Below are positions 22,398 to 35,600 of a DNA stretch of 64,000 nucleotides, piece by piece; the stretch's first letter is position 1, and the number at the start of each line of letters is the position of its first letter. The notes under the pieces were generated by a model. The model was not told where the DNA came from and made no database searches. It saw only the letters and a list, made by a program, of their open reading frames with translations. Position numbers and translations under genes: made by a program. This stretch comes from Sipunculus nudus (lineage: Eukaryota; Annelida; Sipuncula; Golfingiida; Sipunculidae). The stretch lies in contig CM049307.1 in the NCBI GenBank assembly GCA_026874595.1, positions 75,680,643 to 75,744,642 on the forward strand. Reading direction: 5' to 3'.

Positions 22398-24041
22398 TCA
22401 AGCGTTTATAATTTTTAGGTCTGCAACTGCCTGACCCTCATTCTTTGCATTAATTAACTTGGCAAATTTCAGGGCATAAGATGAATAAAACTCCGCAAGT
22501 TCCATGAAAGCGGCCACATCGATGTTGATTTCTTTAGGGCATCCCGATATACCCTTCATCCCGTAGTAGTGATGTCCTAAGACATAAGCCAGCCTCTCAT
22601 AACACATGTTTATTCCGGGTGTGTTACAAAGTCCTTCAATAACGAAGATACCTGGTTCACTGAACATTATATTAGAAAAGCCAGCACCGTGTGGCCCAAC
22701 AACCATCACTGCTTTGTTAAAAACAATCATCGTCTGCGAAAGCGAAGGAATTGGATCATCACTGAAGATTACTAATTTCAAACCGGTCTTTTCAGCCAGT
22801 TTCTGCATGGATGACTCTAGTACATCCTGTTGAGAGAAGCCACGGATTTTAGTTCTTCTGATCATTATAATGGTGTCTTTTCTTAAGTAACCTCTTCTGG
22901 ACTTAATTTGATCACGGTACATTTTAGATAGAAGCTGCGTGCTTGCGGGGTTGGCAAACCCACAATACGTCACTTCCGGTAGGTAGGCTATTTTAGCCCT
23001 GATATTCCCGCGCACCATTCTGTAATGTGGAAATTGAAATATCTGCATTAAGTACCTATCATGGTCCCTGGTTGAGCCGGCGTGGATACGTATGCGCGGG
23101 TTGCGAGTAAGAAACTCCATATATGGAGCCAAGCGTGGGTACATCTCTATGTTCTTGTGGTAGTATTTGAAGAACCATTTTTGAGAAATCACAAAAACTT
23201 CTTCAAACATTGACGACATTTTTAGAACTTTAGGGTCGTGACTAGTGACCCCTACACGACATGTGTGGGGTATAATTTGTACATCTGATGACGTCACGCT
23301 TCCTTCCTCAGATATGATAGCGTCTTGTGCGATAATAATATACGTTATATACTCCGGTTCCGACAGGTATAGGCTCGGGGGGATTCTGTTTTTTGCAACT
23401 CGACTCAATGTCCACCAACGGATATTTGCGAATTTTCCGTCAATCGGTTTTGGGAAAAAGGTGGCATCCTTTTTTGATGTGCATTTATCCCAAAATGACC
23501 AAAGTGTGTAGGACTTCCCAGACGATTTTAAGAATTCACAAAGATCTCGATCCACAACCCAGTCATAATAACTGTTAACGATTAAATTTTTGGGATCAGC
23601 TCGCACGGTACCTCGTATGTTACTGGTTGATTCGCCCTTAAGCCAACGAAGTCCGATAAGAGTAACCGTTGGAACTAGACTGACCTGGTGCATGAAGTCG
23701 GGCTGCGTGCCATACAGTGCAGACACAGATTTCTTAATTCCTCTCCAAGATGAATCGTTCCTCCTCGCTAATATTTCTTTCCTTACTTGTCTTATCTTCT
23801 CATTATATTCTCGTATCCTAGCAACCAGCGTTCCTTTTCCATCCACCCACGTGATATTGACCGGTGCCTCGGGGGACCAATCAGGTCGCCCTGTTCCTCT
23901 CTTAATCTTCAGGCCATGCGTCGTTTGGTGCTTGGATGCTATATGCCACGTGACAGCCAACATAAGGACACTGAAAGCAAGCACAGTCCAAAAAAGTGTC
24001 CGTAGCTGGGAAAGTTTAAAACCCAATTCATTGGTCGTCAT
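22398..24041 (-). CDS. GT61-family glycosyltransferase (type II membrane protein)
   Basis: A single uninterrupted 547-codon frame. Residues 16-35 form one hydrophobic helix after a short polar N-terminus, followed by a basic stretch: the layout of a Golgi or ER type II transferase with a lumenal catalytic domain. The DUF563/GT61 signature lies at about residues 447-470 (VVGPHGAGFSNIMF, then EPGIFVIEG), where the G-HGAG loop contacts the nucleotide sugar in EOGT, POMGNT2 and plant xylosyltransferase relatives. N-glycosylation sequons include NIT near residue 61 and NDS near 93. The group transfers GlcNAc, xylose or related sugars; donor and acceptor cannot be predicted here. On the minus strand a TTTTCACCACTCAG acceptor-like sequence lies just before the ATG, so a non-coding 5' exon upstream is possible. 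The absence of coding introns contrasts with the neighbouring genes. Confidence 0.9.
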   Translation of the reverse strand: MTTNELGFKLSQLRTLFWTVLAFSVLMLAVTWHIASKHQTTHGLKIKRGTGRPDWSPEAPVNITWVDGKGTLVARIREYNEKIRQVRKEILARRNDSSWRGIKKSVSALYGTQPDFMHQVSLVPTVTLIGLRWLKGESTSNIRGTVRADPKNLIVNSYYDWVVDRDLCEFLKSSGKSYTLWSFWDKCTSKKDATFFPKPIDGKFANIRWWTLSRVAKNRIPPSLYLSEPEYITYIIIAQDAIISEEGSVTSSDVQIIPHTCRVGVTSHDPKVLKMSSMFEEVFVISQKWFFKYYHKNIEMYPRLAPYMEFLTRNPRIRIHAGSTRDHDRYLMQIFQFPHYRMVRGNIRAKIAYLPEVTYCGFANPASTQLLSKMYRDQIKSRRGYLRKDTIIMIRRTKIRGFSQQDVLESSMQKLAEKTGLKLVIFSDDPIPSLSQTMIVFNKAVMVVGPHGAGFSNIMFSEPGIFVIEGLCNTPGINMCYERLAYVLGHHYYGMKGISGCPKEINIDVAAFMELAEFYSSYALKFAKLINAKNEGQAVADLKIINA

Positions 24042-24894
24042 GGTTATGGGAGTATCTGTCTCCTGAGTGGTGAAAATATTATATTTCTATCCCACGGATA
24101 TGGCTGCAAGTGAAAATAAATTTCCGTGATTTTGCGACGCCCTTCCGATTTCAATTATAACTTCAAAAGTCTCACTTAAGTTATATTTCAGAGGAAGGCT
24201 GGACAGCACATTTCGCCCACAAACTGAAAGCTTGTTTGCTTCTATCATATACACGAGTCTTTTCTCTCCGAGTAATATACAAGAGAAAGACGCATCTGCA
24301 AATATTCAAATGAGATGCAAATGATGGTGCGTTCCTTCTACTCTCCTGATGAACTGATAACAGGCGATTTATGCCAAATTACTATTACGTTTTCTTGTTC
24401 TTGGAACTCTGTGTTTGTTTCGATTGTCACTATACACAGTTTTTATGTGCCCGAGGAGTACACACGCTTGATGAAACTAATTGAATTTCGTTTGTTCCCA
24501 GTATATATATATGTGCATGGAGCATGTCATATAAACCAACTGTTTTGAATACACAAGAAAAATCACTGCAAAATAGCAACCATTGAACCACAGATATCTA
24601 TGTTGCATCACCTTGAAATAATATATACAGCATGGGAAATATTCCGTATAGAACTGTTATTGAAACAAGTCGTCTGAGGACAACAGAGCTCGCCAGTGCG
24701 GGGCATTAAAAAAAAAAAGCACCACAGGGATGCGTATTATGCCAGTCATATTTCAATGTTGATACGATGAGCTCATGAAACACTTTTACATAATTTCACT
24801 GAAAGAATTTAAAACAGGTTATTGCCGAACAAATACTCTGACATGACTGCTATGAAAAAAAAACCACAGTTAAGGTTCTCGAGATATTATGTTG
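24042..24894. other. upstream region of the GT61 gene
   Basis: No coding exon recognised. It should contain the promoter or a non-coding first exon of the minus-strand glycosyltransferase gene, but no convincing TATA box or initiator was seen. Confidence 0.4.
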
Positions 24895-26330
24895 CATATG
24901 AAATACTTACAGATGGACAGGCAGGTGGACAGAATGGACTGTTCACATTGATTTCATATTCTGCTGGGGCAGGGGAGATCATGTTAAATTTATATTAGTT
25001 TATATTAAACCCTATTTTGCTCCAGCATATCCATTTTGGCAGGAAAATAATAATTTAAAGAATCATTTTTATCATATTCAATTAAAAAAAAAAAGAAAAT
25101 ATAAGTTAGTTCAGAATTATAAGTTGCACCATTATTTATTCCCAGTTTGGCTCATATTATGTCAACTCATGCATACATATATATTTTATTATTTTTAAAT
25201 AATAAAAACGTGTACATTAAAAATTATTTTTTAAAGATAAAGCAGTACAAAAACCATAATGCCACAACATGCCATCTTCTAGATTATTCCCTGAATCACT
25301 ATTCCAAAAAAAGTTTTGTACATTGGAGTTCTCAGTGTTATTTACATGCTTAATTTTATTGATCAAAATAAAAGATTAAGTAAAATTAATTTAAAATGCA
25401 CATTAAAATCAGGTATAATCACTGTTGGTTGGGTGACTGGTAAATCATTATGCAAATTATTAAAGTTTATCAACTTTAATTTAATACTGAAATTCATATT
25501 CAGTGAATATACAAAGAAAATTAAAACATTCAACTTTTGTTTATGCATCCTGTCTATGGAGGGCGTTCGGGCAGAGGGAAGCCTAGCTCCGCTGAGCAAA
25601 GGCAGCCGCCCCGAGTAAAGCAAGTTGCATAACAGTTTGGCCACAGAGGCCTCCTGCGCTAGCTGCACAACTCTGTACTGGGTTGGCTTGATGTAAACGA
25701 TGCTTGGCATGGTGTTTGAAAACTTGAATGAAAGCTCAATTCCTTTCAGATTTCAGATTTTAAAAGATAAGTATCTCACGTGTATATGCTGTGAAAATTA
25801 AATCAACAGTGCTTACAGAAAAAAAGATGTGCCAATGTCAAAGTTGGGCATAATTTTAGGAACTGATTTGTTTAATGCTAATAACATATTAAAAAAACTG
25901 GTATAATTTCTGACCTACAATTAAATCTTGTTTAAACACAGTTGTATACATGAACAAAAGTCTCTAATTTTAGTACCATGTTAAGTGAGAAAATGTATTT
26001 TTTTCTGTTTTGATAAGGTACATTAAGTTCCTGTCAGTAACATCTACACATGATTTAATACTCACCTAATATCATAGGAAATGTATAGATGAATCTTTAG
26101 TTGAAATTCAAACAAAAACAGACTAGTGGTTTTGATATCAGGTAGTCCTGAAGTATAACAATAGGATTTCATTGGAAATTTGATTTTTTTCTTGATTTCT
26201 CGGAGGAACGGAGTGGCAGTGACAGAGTTTTGAGTTTGGTAGGAGAACTTAGGAACATGTAACTGCATGCCAAATTTTGGATTCGTAGGTCCAACGGTTT
26301 CAAAACGTGCCCTTTATACGGACGTTATTT
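24895..26330 (+). repeat. 1.45 kb interspersed element, family D copy 1
   Basis: Matches 26990-28525 in the same order and orientation, with divergence. Shared phrases include CTGCTGGGGCAGG-like sequence near the start, CATCTTCTAGATTA, GTCAAAGTTGGGCA, GGTTTTGATATCAGG, TAGTCCTGAAGT and TTTCAAAACGTGCC near the end. No transposase frame is visible. Confidence 0.7.
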
Positions 26331-26683
26331 GATAGAGTGCGCCGCATTAGCCCCTTTAGGAAAATACAGTGATATATCTGAGAAAAATATTGGAATTGAC
26401 CCCCCCCGTCTTAAGGACTCACTTGGCATCATTCCCAACATTCAAGAATAAAAACGTGCATATCAAAGGCGTGGCCACAGAGATACATGACAAAATTAAG
26501 TCGGTTTTTACATAGTTTTAATATATTAAAAAATATGACTTCAGCACAGTCTTGGTGGCTTCACACAAGAAAGCAAGTCATGTATGCTAAAGAACTCAAA
26601 TTTTACTAAGAGTTTGTTTTTGCGACTGTAAAACACACACGTCACCCCTCCCAATGGGCACACCCATCCTTGAATAAAAGGTT

Positions 26684-26705
26684 GGGGGGGGGGGGGGGGG
26701 GGGGG
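26684..26705. repeat. poly-G tract (22 nt)
   Basis: Uninterrupted G run between the two family D copies. Confidence 0.9.
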
Positions 26706-26989
26706 AATAGAGGTAATATAGGCCATGGTTGATTTATATGATTCGTTTGTATTGATGAGCAAGAAATTGTTGCAAATAATATTTTTTGACCTGACCATGT
26801 GTTTCCTAATGTTGAAACTGAAGCATGTGAGCAGTCTGTGAACAAATGATCTGTTCTATTACCATGATCATTAGTTGGCTTTTTGATTACCAGTTGACAT
26901 TTCAGTAGTTTACACATTTGTTCAATTGAATCTATTTATTTGTATAATATATATATTATTAAATATATATGTATAAATGTATACAGTTG

Positions 26990-28525
26990 GAATATAACTA
27001 ATTTACCTACATAAAACAGGGCAAACAAAGCCTGATCTCAAATTCTGCTGAGGCAGGAAAATAATGAACAAATGTTTGTATTAAATCCTCCTTTTTTATC
27101 ACTTAAATTTTTTTTAATTCAAGTTTGTATTTCTATACATTTACAATATAGCATAAATATCTGAATATAAAAGTTGATTCATAATTCTCAATTTCATCAT
27201 CTTAAATCTCAGTCTTGTCAGATAACACCACAATATGAATACAAATGTTTATTTATTTTTTACCACAAAAATATATCTTTTAAATCTGCAAAACAATAAA
27301 TATTTAAAAAATAATACTTGATTTAGATTTCACAATTTTTATTTGTGTCTTTATTTATCCATAATGTGCTTCATATTTTATAAATTTAAGCATACTGGTA
27401 GGTTCAATTATATTTGTTAAAATCATTTAAAAGAAAATTGATTTCTTTAAAATTGCTACATTAACACAACATGGCATCTTCTGGATTACACCTTGAATTA
27501 CTTTTTCAAGGCAAGTTTTTGTATATTGGAGTGGAAACAGCACTTCAATTAAGGGAATACAGTGAAAACAATAACAATTACTGCATAACACTTGGTGAGT
27601 TGGGTTTGCGGGGGGGGGGGGGGGGGGGGGGGAAGGGGGGGGGGGGGGTGTTGATTGGGGTGGTGATTGGAGTATAACTATACACCTGTCACAGCAGGGG
27701 ATCTCCCCAGTGACTGTAACAAATCAGAAACCCTGGCATAGCTGACTTCCAGTGACCTGGAGTGGGACCCTGCATCTGTAATCTGTAATCAAAGCAAATG
27801 ACTACAATAAAGCCTCAAGAAAAAAATCAATAACTAGCTTAATTTTCAAGCTTTTATTTTCAAATTTCAGATTTCAACAAATAAAATATTTATGTTTACA
27901 TGCTGCGAAAATTAAAACAATGGTACAAACAGGAAAAAAAGTGCCATGGTCAAAGTTGGGCAAAATTTAAGGAACTGATTTTATTTTTATGCTGATAACT
28001 TAAAAAACTTTTACAAAATTCAGATCTAATTTTGGGTAAACAATTGAATCTTAATTAAACATAGTTATACACTTGGGAAAATAGACTCTAGTTTCAAAAT
28101 TTTTCATGTTAAGCAAATATTTTTCCTGATTTTTTTACAAAGTGCATTATGTTCGGGCCCATAACTTAAAGAATTTATACTTAACAGACTTAATTCCTGA
28201 CATTTACATAGGAACTATACAGAGGAATATTTATGGTAAATATGAGGGAAAATACATATGTGGTTTTGATATTAGGCAGTCCTGAAGTGTGAAAATAGGT
28301 TTTTAATAAAAAATTCAGGTTTTTCCTTAATTTCCCAAAGGAACGAAGTCGCAAAGACCCTGTTTTCGGCTTGGTAGGAGATCATGGGGACATCTAACAT
28401 TATGCTGAAATTTGGATTCCTAGGTCTTACGTTTTCAAAACGTGCCACATCTACGGACAGACGACGGACAATGGACCATGACTATAGCTCAGATGACTTA
28501 TAGTCAGCCGAGCTAAAAATTATGG
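26990..28525 (+). repeat. 1.45 kb interspersed element, family D copy 2
   Basis: Second, diverged copy of the element at 24895-26330. It ends in GGACAGACGACGGAC and a stem-like stretch AGCTCAGATGAC...AGCCGAGCT at 28482-28515. That end is also seen at 36480-36560. Long G runs interrupt it at 27610-27632 and 27635-27648. Confidence 0.7.
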
Positions 28526-28569
28526 TGTTTAAAGAAATACCATATTTCCACCCACTGATTTGAATTTAA

Positions 28570-29100
28570 GATCAAGTTCTAGGTAACAAATTTTCAAATT
28601 CCTTGGTTTTCAATTGTCCAAGCACTCGGTTGAAAACGTTTGAAGTATCAAATTAGAGAAAATACTGTACTTAAAAGGTTCTGGGTTTAAAAATTCCTGG
28701 ATTTCTTAAGTTTTGTCTTAGAAGATGGTCAAAGTCACCAGTTTTCCAATTTTTCAGAGATCGTGGTTGAAAATATTGGTGTACAAGGTTTGAGGAAATT
28801 ATATGCAGTACTTCAGAAGTTAAGGGGATCAGGAAATAGATTGTTGCAGATTTGGTCTTAAAGACAAATGTGAAGGTCACGGGTTTTCATACCCATCTGA
28901 GAACTTGACTGAAACAATTCAATATCAAATTTCACGAACAACTGTTAAGTGGTTCATAAGTTATTGGGTTCACAATTTATTTTTAATTTCAGCTTATTGA
29001 CCTTGAAGATGAATTCAAGATACTAATAGAAACAATTCAAATTTTATGAAAAAAAAACCTGAATATAACAAAAGTTCTAACATTCACCTGAAATGACACT
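28570..29100 (+). repeat. degenerate GGTCA-rich tandem repeat, family C copy 1
   Basis: Repeats the pattern of 33710-34290: a TTGACC/GGTCA module, then an AGATTTTGGTAGG-like phrase, then a phrase ending TGCAGTACTTCAGAAGT. Units are heavily diverged. Confidence 0.55.
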
Positions 29101-29524
29101 GACGACTAATTATGGACACCATAGATGACAACAGACCAAACATTGGAGGGGAGACATAATTGATCAATCTATTTTGGAGAGCTCAGACGTCCACAGATAT
29201 TTGAAATTGGGGTCATAATCTTTGCTATAAGAATGACCATCTTGAACTCGGTTATCTTGGATGAATTTTGGTTGGATTATTATGAAATTTGTTGTGATGG
29301 TTGACTTAAGACCTTGGGCAAGATTATCCTAAATTGGTACAGAAGACTGGTGGCGCCACCTGCAAATCCTTTCTTTCAGTCAAACCCTTGATTATTGCCT
29401 TAACTGTTTCTGAAGATTTCCTTCTCAGAACTAGACATTTTTAGCTCGAGTTTTAAACTAACTGAAGAAACATTTCACTGTAAATAAAAATGATAAAAGC
29501 AAAGATTATAATTCCATTGAATAA

Positions 29525-29530
29525 TTTATT
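29525..29530 (-). terminator. candidate poly(A) signal of BOLA1
   Basis: AATAAA on the minus strand about 95 nt after the BOLA1 stop codon. Confidence 0.5.
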
Positions 29531-29625
29531 TCATTTGTGAAAACAAATATAATTTTTTATGTACATTTATACATATATACACCCTTAATCCCATTTATGT
29601 ATTCATCACATCATATCTGATCAGA

Positions 29626-32600
29626 TTACAGCCCGGCCCCTCCACGGCAGGCTGGAGATCCAGGCACTTCTTTATTGGACTCTTCCCACTGTTCTGGTGT
29701 CTGGGCCTAAAAATTATAAATACAAGTTACATTAAAAGGTGAATATTTTTATTTCTGCTGTCAAATGGTTTCAAATTAGCAAGCACATAAAAGAAATTTG
29801 TCTCTTTGATATAAATAGACCTTCTATTTGAAGTGTTGCTGGTACTCTTTCATTTTAATAAAGGATAGTGGTCCCCGTCCCGTTAGTGACTCTATTAATT
29901 AGCCTTTTGAAATTCGATATTTCATATGTATGGGCTAAAAATAACCTAGAAGTTGTGGTTAATACATTAGAGCCAAGCTCTGAGACCCTATCAGGATTTC
30001 ACCTTTTCTCCTTAGAAGTTTAAAGCTCTTCAAAATTAAAACTGAAGACTTTTCCCCTAAACACTAAGCTACATCTTACCACATGACACTGGTACTACTT
30101 TGGTAGATGAGACATGTAATTACAAGTAAGGGTGAATCAGTGCACACTGTTGTAAAGGCATTATGAATAAAGTTGCACTTGCCATTCTAGACAAAAACCT
30201 GTACTTAACATTACAGACATAATGAACAAACTTGTACTAACATTATAGACATTATGAATTAACTTGTACTATCATAATATACATTAAGAATAAATTTGTA
30301 CCTTCCATTATGGACATTAAGAATAAACATGTACACTCAACATTTTGGACATTAAAATAACTTTTACTTACCAGTGCCATTATGGTCAATAACTTGTACT
30401 TCACATTTTTTACATTATGAACTGACTTTTACTAACATTATAAATATTGAGAATTAACATGTACTTACTACTCTGGACATTAAGAATTTACATGAACTTA
30501 CCATTATAGATATTAAGAAAAACTTGTACTTACCATTATAGACAAGGCATGCACTGAGCCCTTCAGTTCTTCAGATAATACTTCATTCACCATCCTGTGG
30601 CGCTGTATACAATGACAAAACAGGAATTATTATCAAAATAACTGAGAAGAACAAAACTAGCCGAAGATTTCCCAGGTCTCTATTCCTGCAAAATACTCTT
30701 CTGTGTACCAGTGCCACTGTATAAACCATGGTCAATTTTAAACCAGAAACTTGCCACACAGGACAGAGCAAATATTCCTTCATATTTATTTAACCATAAG
30801 TTATACTTTTTCCATTTGTGTTATCTTAAGAAAGCTTAACATTGTTAACTATAAGACATGGGCTGCCATTGACTTAAGTCATTATGAAAAAGTTACACCA
30901 CCAACAAAATGTTGGAGTACCATTTGAGTAACATATATTAATTATACAGACTATATATAATACAAGTTACGGAGATGATATATATGTGACACTTTTTTTT
31001 CTCACCTTTACTTGAGATTGACTCTTAAATATATCAGATACAACAACCACCTTGAAGTGTGTTTCTGAACCTGAAAGCCAAAAATACAACTGATATATTT
31101 TCACAAAAATATATGAAAAGGTTTATGATTTTTTTGTTAGGCAGACATTTGGTCAGCTCGAAGACCATCTGTTACACTGGGATAATTGAACACAAGGGGT
31201 GTCCACAGTCTGGTTGACACTGCATAAAGACACCTTTCAACCAGAGGTCATTTCTACTCAAAACAAACCTCTTCCAGTTAGGCAGTGTGGGACGGCCAGG
31301 ACTACTTGTCTCAACTGTCAAACTTTAAAGTCAAAATTTTTTACATTTCAAGGGAACACCTGTTTACATTTCACATGCACATGCTTACACAATATTACTT
31401 ATTCATTGCAGTCCTTACCTCGAAAAAACACCATGTTAATGTAATTTGACCTGAAACAATTCATGGGCCTGTCACAGAAGACTTAAAACAATATTAGAGA
31501 TACTCTTTGGAGTGTACCTGACTACATTACCCTCTTCACCTCATTTATATCTAAGCCATCTGTGTATGCAGAAGCCCCAGTGCATTATGGGCTGCATATT
31601 TTGAAGCCCACAAACCCTAACCAGCAGAGCTGTACTCTTTTGAGTCTAATTCTGTGTGGTGTGCATAAAAGAAAGTGGAGCATCACACATCTCAGCCCAT
31701 ATATGTTTCTACTGTACAATGCTAATTTTAGACTCTTTACTGAAAGAGGCTCCAGCCTCCCCCACTACTGGCAGATGTGTTTAATTTTCACAATATAAAG
31801 TTTACAGAACTTGTCATTTTGTTAAATCTTAAAACATCAGCACTGCAGTTCCTTGATGAAAATTACAACTCAGTGACTTATAAAATTGATAAAAGTATGT
31901 TTTTACAATTTAGTTAAATTTATTTCACATGACATTTGCCACTGTCTACACCTAGGTTTATATGCCTTTAAAGTTTCATATTGTTTCATCACAATGCTCT
32001 TGCTGTGAATGACTGAGAAATAACCAGTAAACAATTTGCTGTAAAAATAAGATAAAAATACCTCACCTTTGGGTACATTGTGCATGAAACTTTCATTCTT
32101 CACATCTAAATGCACAGGCTGTGAAAAAAAGAAAATATGTTCAATGAATTATTTTGAATGTAACGTTTTAAATTTTGGCTTTTTTAATAATTTTCACTAC
32201 TTGAGCATCATTCCTTTTCCTCGTTCTGTGAAAATTACCAAAGGGATTTCTACCAAATGTAATTTATTACATTTAGGGTAGGTATTATGATAACTGTACA
32301 GAGATCAGACCCAAATATGATCACTAATTAGATCCATATTTACAAAATCATATACTGAAACTGAAATACACTATTGTTATGTACCAAACTACAAAGTTTG
32401 TATAACAGGAATGATTAAGACAAAATAATTTATTAAGCAAGAATAAACCAGTTTGTCTGCATGAAATGTGAAAGAGGTTATAAATCATTTTAGTAAAGCA
32501 ACAAGATCCAGCTTTTCAGGGAAAGTATTATTTTGTGTATGAGTTCAATGTCTAAATATTTATTAAATGCATTTATGTGAAAAATCTATGAGAATAATAT

Positions 32601-35600
32601 GCAACTGAACAGGTACAGAGCCCAATTAGTTAGTCAACATTAATACAGTGCTTTCAATTGTATTCGAAATAAAATGACCACTTTAAATACTGATAGCAAT
32701 TACCAATATAAAATTATAAAATACATGGAGAGAACAGTATTGGTTATTTGATACCTTGAAAACATTTTGTAACTTGTTTTGTATTGATGCTTCTACAGGT
32801 CCAACCTGAAAAAGAAAACAAATGTAAAAGTGAGTTAGCCCAGTGACTGAAAAGACAATACAGACATATCACTATCACAACTCTGTAAGCATTAGTACAA
32901 GTCTCCCATGGGTCATGTGTATTCACAACTTTAAGGTACAATTTGTTAAAATTTTGTTGGATGAAAGAAAAATACATGCTTGGTGAAATCATATTACTTG
33001 ATGGTCCCAGGCATGACCCTGATTGCTAAGGTAACATGTATTGGTTACAGTGACTGTGTGACATTTGCCAGTCTCAAAATAACCATTAAACATATAATAT
33101 ATAAAATAACTAGAAATCTGTGTTCTAATGAATGCCATTCACCTGGCCCATATTCCCAGGGGTACATTTGTGAATATTCCTTGATGACATTCATGGATCT
33201 GCATCATGTGCCAAATGGGAATGAATGCACACTCTCCTGGGGCGGAAATAAAGATTGCGAAACTGGTGCCACATAGTGGATATAACAGTAATGTCACCAT
33301 GCATAGAAAATTTCTAGGCAATCCATACAAGGATTATTGCAACAATGGTACATGTATACTATCTAAATATGGGTAATTCCTGGTACCAACTCAGTCTTAA
33401 ACAAACAGCTAGTATATATCTGGGTATACCTCAAACATCCATCATAATGGAGCAACGTATTTGTACTGCAGGCTAATCATTTAGACAAGTGTTTAATGAA
33501 TATACTATTCAAGGTGTGCTGATAAATCATGCATCAACAAGGTAATTAGAAACTCATACACTATGCATAGATATGCATTATACAGACAACCAATATAGAT
33601 ATAACTAGAATGGCTTAGTTTTTGCATTGCAAAAACAGATTTATCTCCCCCCCCCCCCCCCCCCACGGGCCATCCTGACACATCAGGGGTAAAATATGCA
33701 CGCAAAACTATGATTCTACGCTTCAGCAGATTTGACCTTGAAGATCAAGGTCAAGGAAACCACTTTTCAATCTCCTCCAAGATTTTGGCAGACTGAACTG
33801 GTGTGTCAAATTTGAAGAAAAAAACTTCAGTACTTCAAAAGATATGGGAGTTACAATAATCCAAGAATTGCAAAAATTTAACCTTGAAGATCAAGGTCAC
33901 AGAATTTCAAATTCATCCAAGATTTTGGTAGGAACAACGAGCGTTTTAAATTTTGGAGAAAATATGCAGCCCTTTAAAAGTTATTACATTCATAAAACAA
34001 TAATTTGGCTGATTTGACCATGAAGGTCCTGGTCAAGATCACCAGTTTTCAACCTCGGCCATGAATTTGGTAGGTACAATTCGTGTACCAAAATTAAAGG
34101 CCTTCAAAAGTGATGGGGTTCACAATAATTTACATTTTGGCAGATTTGACCTTGAAGATGAAGGTCAAGGTCACCACGTTTGAAGTCCTCTGAGATTTTG
34201 GTAGGAACAATGATTGTTTAAAATTTTGGAGGAAAATATGCAGCCCTTCTAAAGTTACCTTGTTCACAAGATAACCTACATACAAGATATCCAACTGACG
34301 ACAGACAATGGCACTGAAAACACATGAGGATTGGGGGGGGGGGGGGGGGTTGGGGTTGGAGACATAATGACATGAGATCTAACAGAATCAAGTAAATCTA
34401 TTTAATTAAATTTTATCTTGTGAAAAAGTGGATGGTAACATGCAGGATAATTTAAGGAACAATGCAGCTCATTTTTATATATTGTACCTCTGTTTTCAAA
34501 GATTCAAAGTTGACAGAAAAGTAATTCAATTACCGTACTTTCCAATTAACTGTGACTTTAATTAATTTTACAATATGTGATTCTTCTTTAAATGAAGAGT
34601 TTGTAATTTTTTACATTTTAAAGTACTTAACCCTAACCCTACCTCTGTCAGCCCATACACATAAATATATATGCACACATGGGTTTTGAAGCATTCACCA
34701 TGCACCTATGCCTGTTAGCATACACACATGGGTGTTAAGCGTAACCCAGAAAAAATATGCTTTAAGTTGACTAACATGCCTCCACAGGGACAAACATTCA
34801 GAATTAGGACTCCTAAAATGTGTATTTAAATTGGTTAGAAATAGAATTATAGGCCAAATCAATGAGACAGAAGTACCATAGTATTTCTATAAATGCACAA
34901 CAGTCCCATGTGATTCTAGCACAAAAGATTATTTTTTAAAAACTTTGGTGTTTCTATAAAAAAATTTGCAAAAATAATTTTTTAAAAATTTTGATGTCTT
35001 GGTTTCAAGATTGGATGCAAGACCATATTTTATCTCGGATGTTCTGGTATTAGTTTTTATCTTAAAGCCAGATAGTCTATGTCTAGAAGCAAATGTTTCT
35101 TGGTCTTTATCTTAAAGCCAACTGGTTTTTGTCTAGAAACAAAATGGTCTTGGTGTTTGTCTGAAAGCCGGATGGTCTTTGTCTAGAAACAAAATGGTCT
35201 CGGTTTTAATCTTAAAGCAAAATGGTCTCAACAAAATGTTCTCACTCTTTATCTTAAAGCAAAATGGTCTTGGACTTTGTCTTGGAGCGAAAAGGTCTCA
35301 GGCTCTGATATTGCCTTGACATTGAGCAATTTGGGCTGCATAAAGTATATCACCACACAAAAATAGTATAAAGCATGCATATGTTTTCTCTCCTCATCAG
35401 AAGAGGTTACATTTTCACACTGTTCTCTTTTTTATGCAGAACCACAAGTCTCAGTCTTAAAGTCTTTGTATCAGACCACTTGGTCTGGCTATCAGAAGCC
35501 TGGTCTTTGAACCCCTGGGCTGAGTTTTGGTCAGAGAACCCCTGGTCTTGATATCAAACCCCTGGTACTGGTCTTGGAACTTTAGGGCATAATTTCATTA

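Noticed and set aside
34629-34645. Telomere-like CCCTAACCCTA
   Set aside because: Only about two units, within ordinary intronic sequence.
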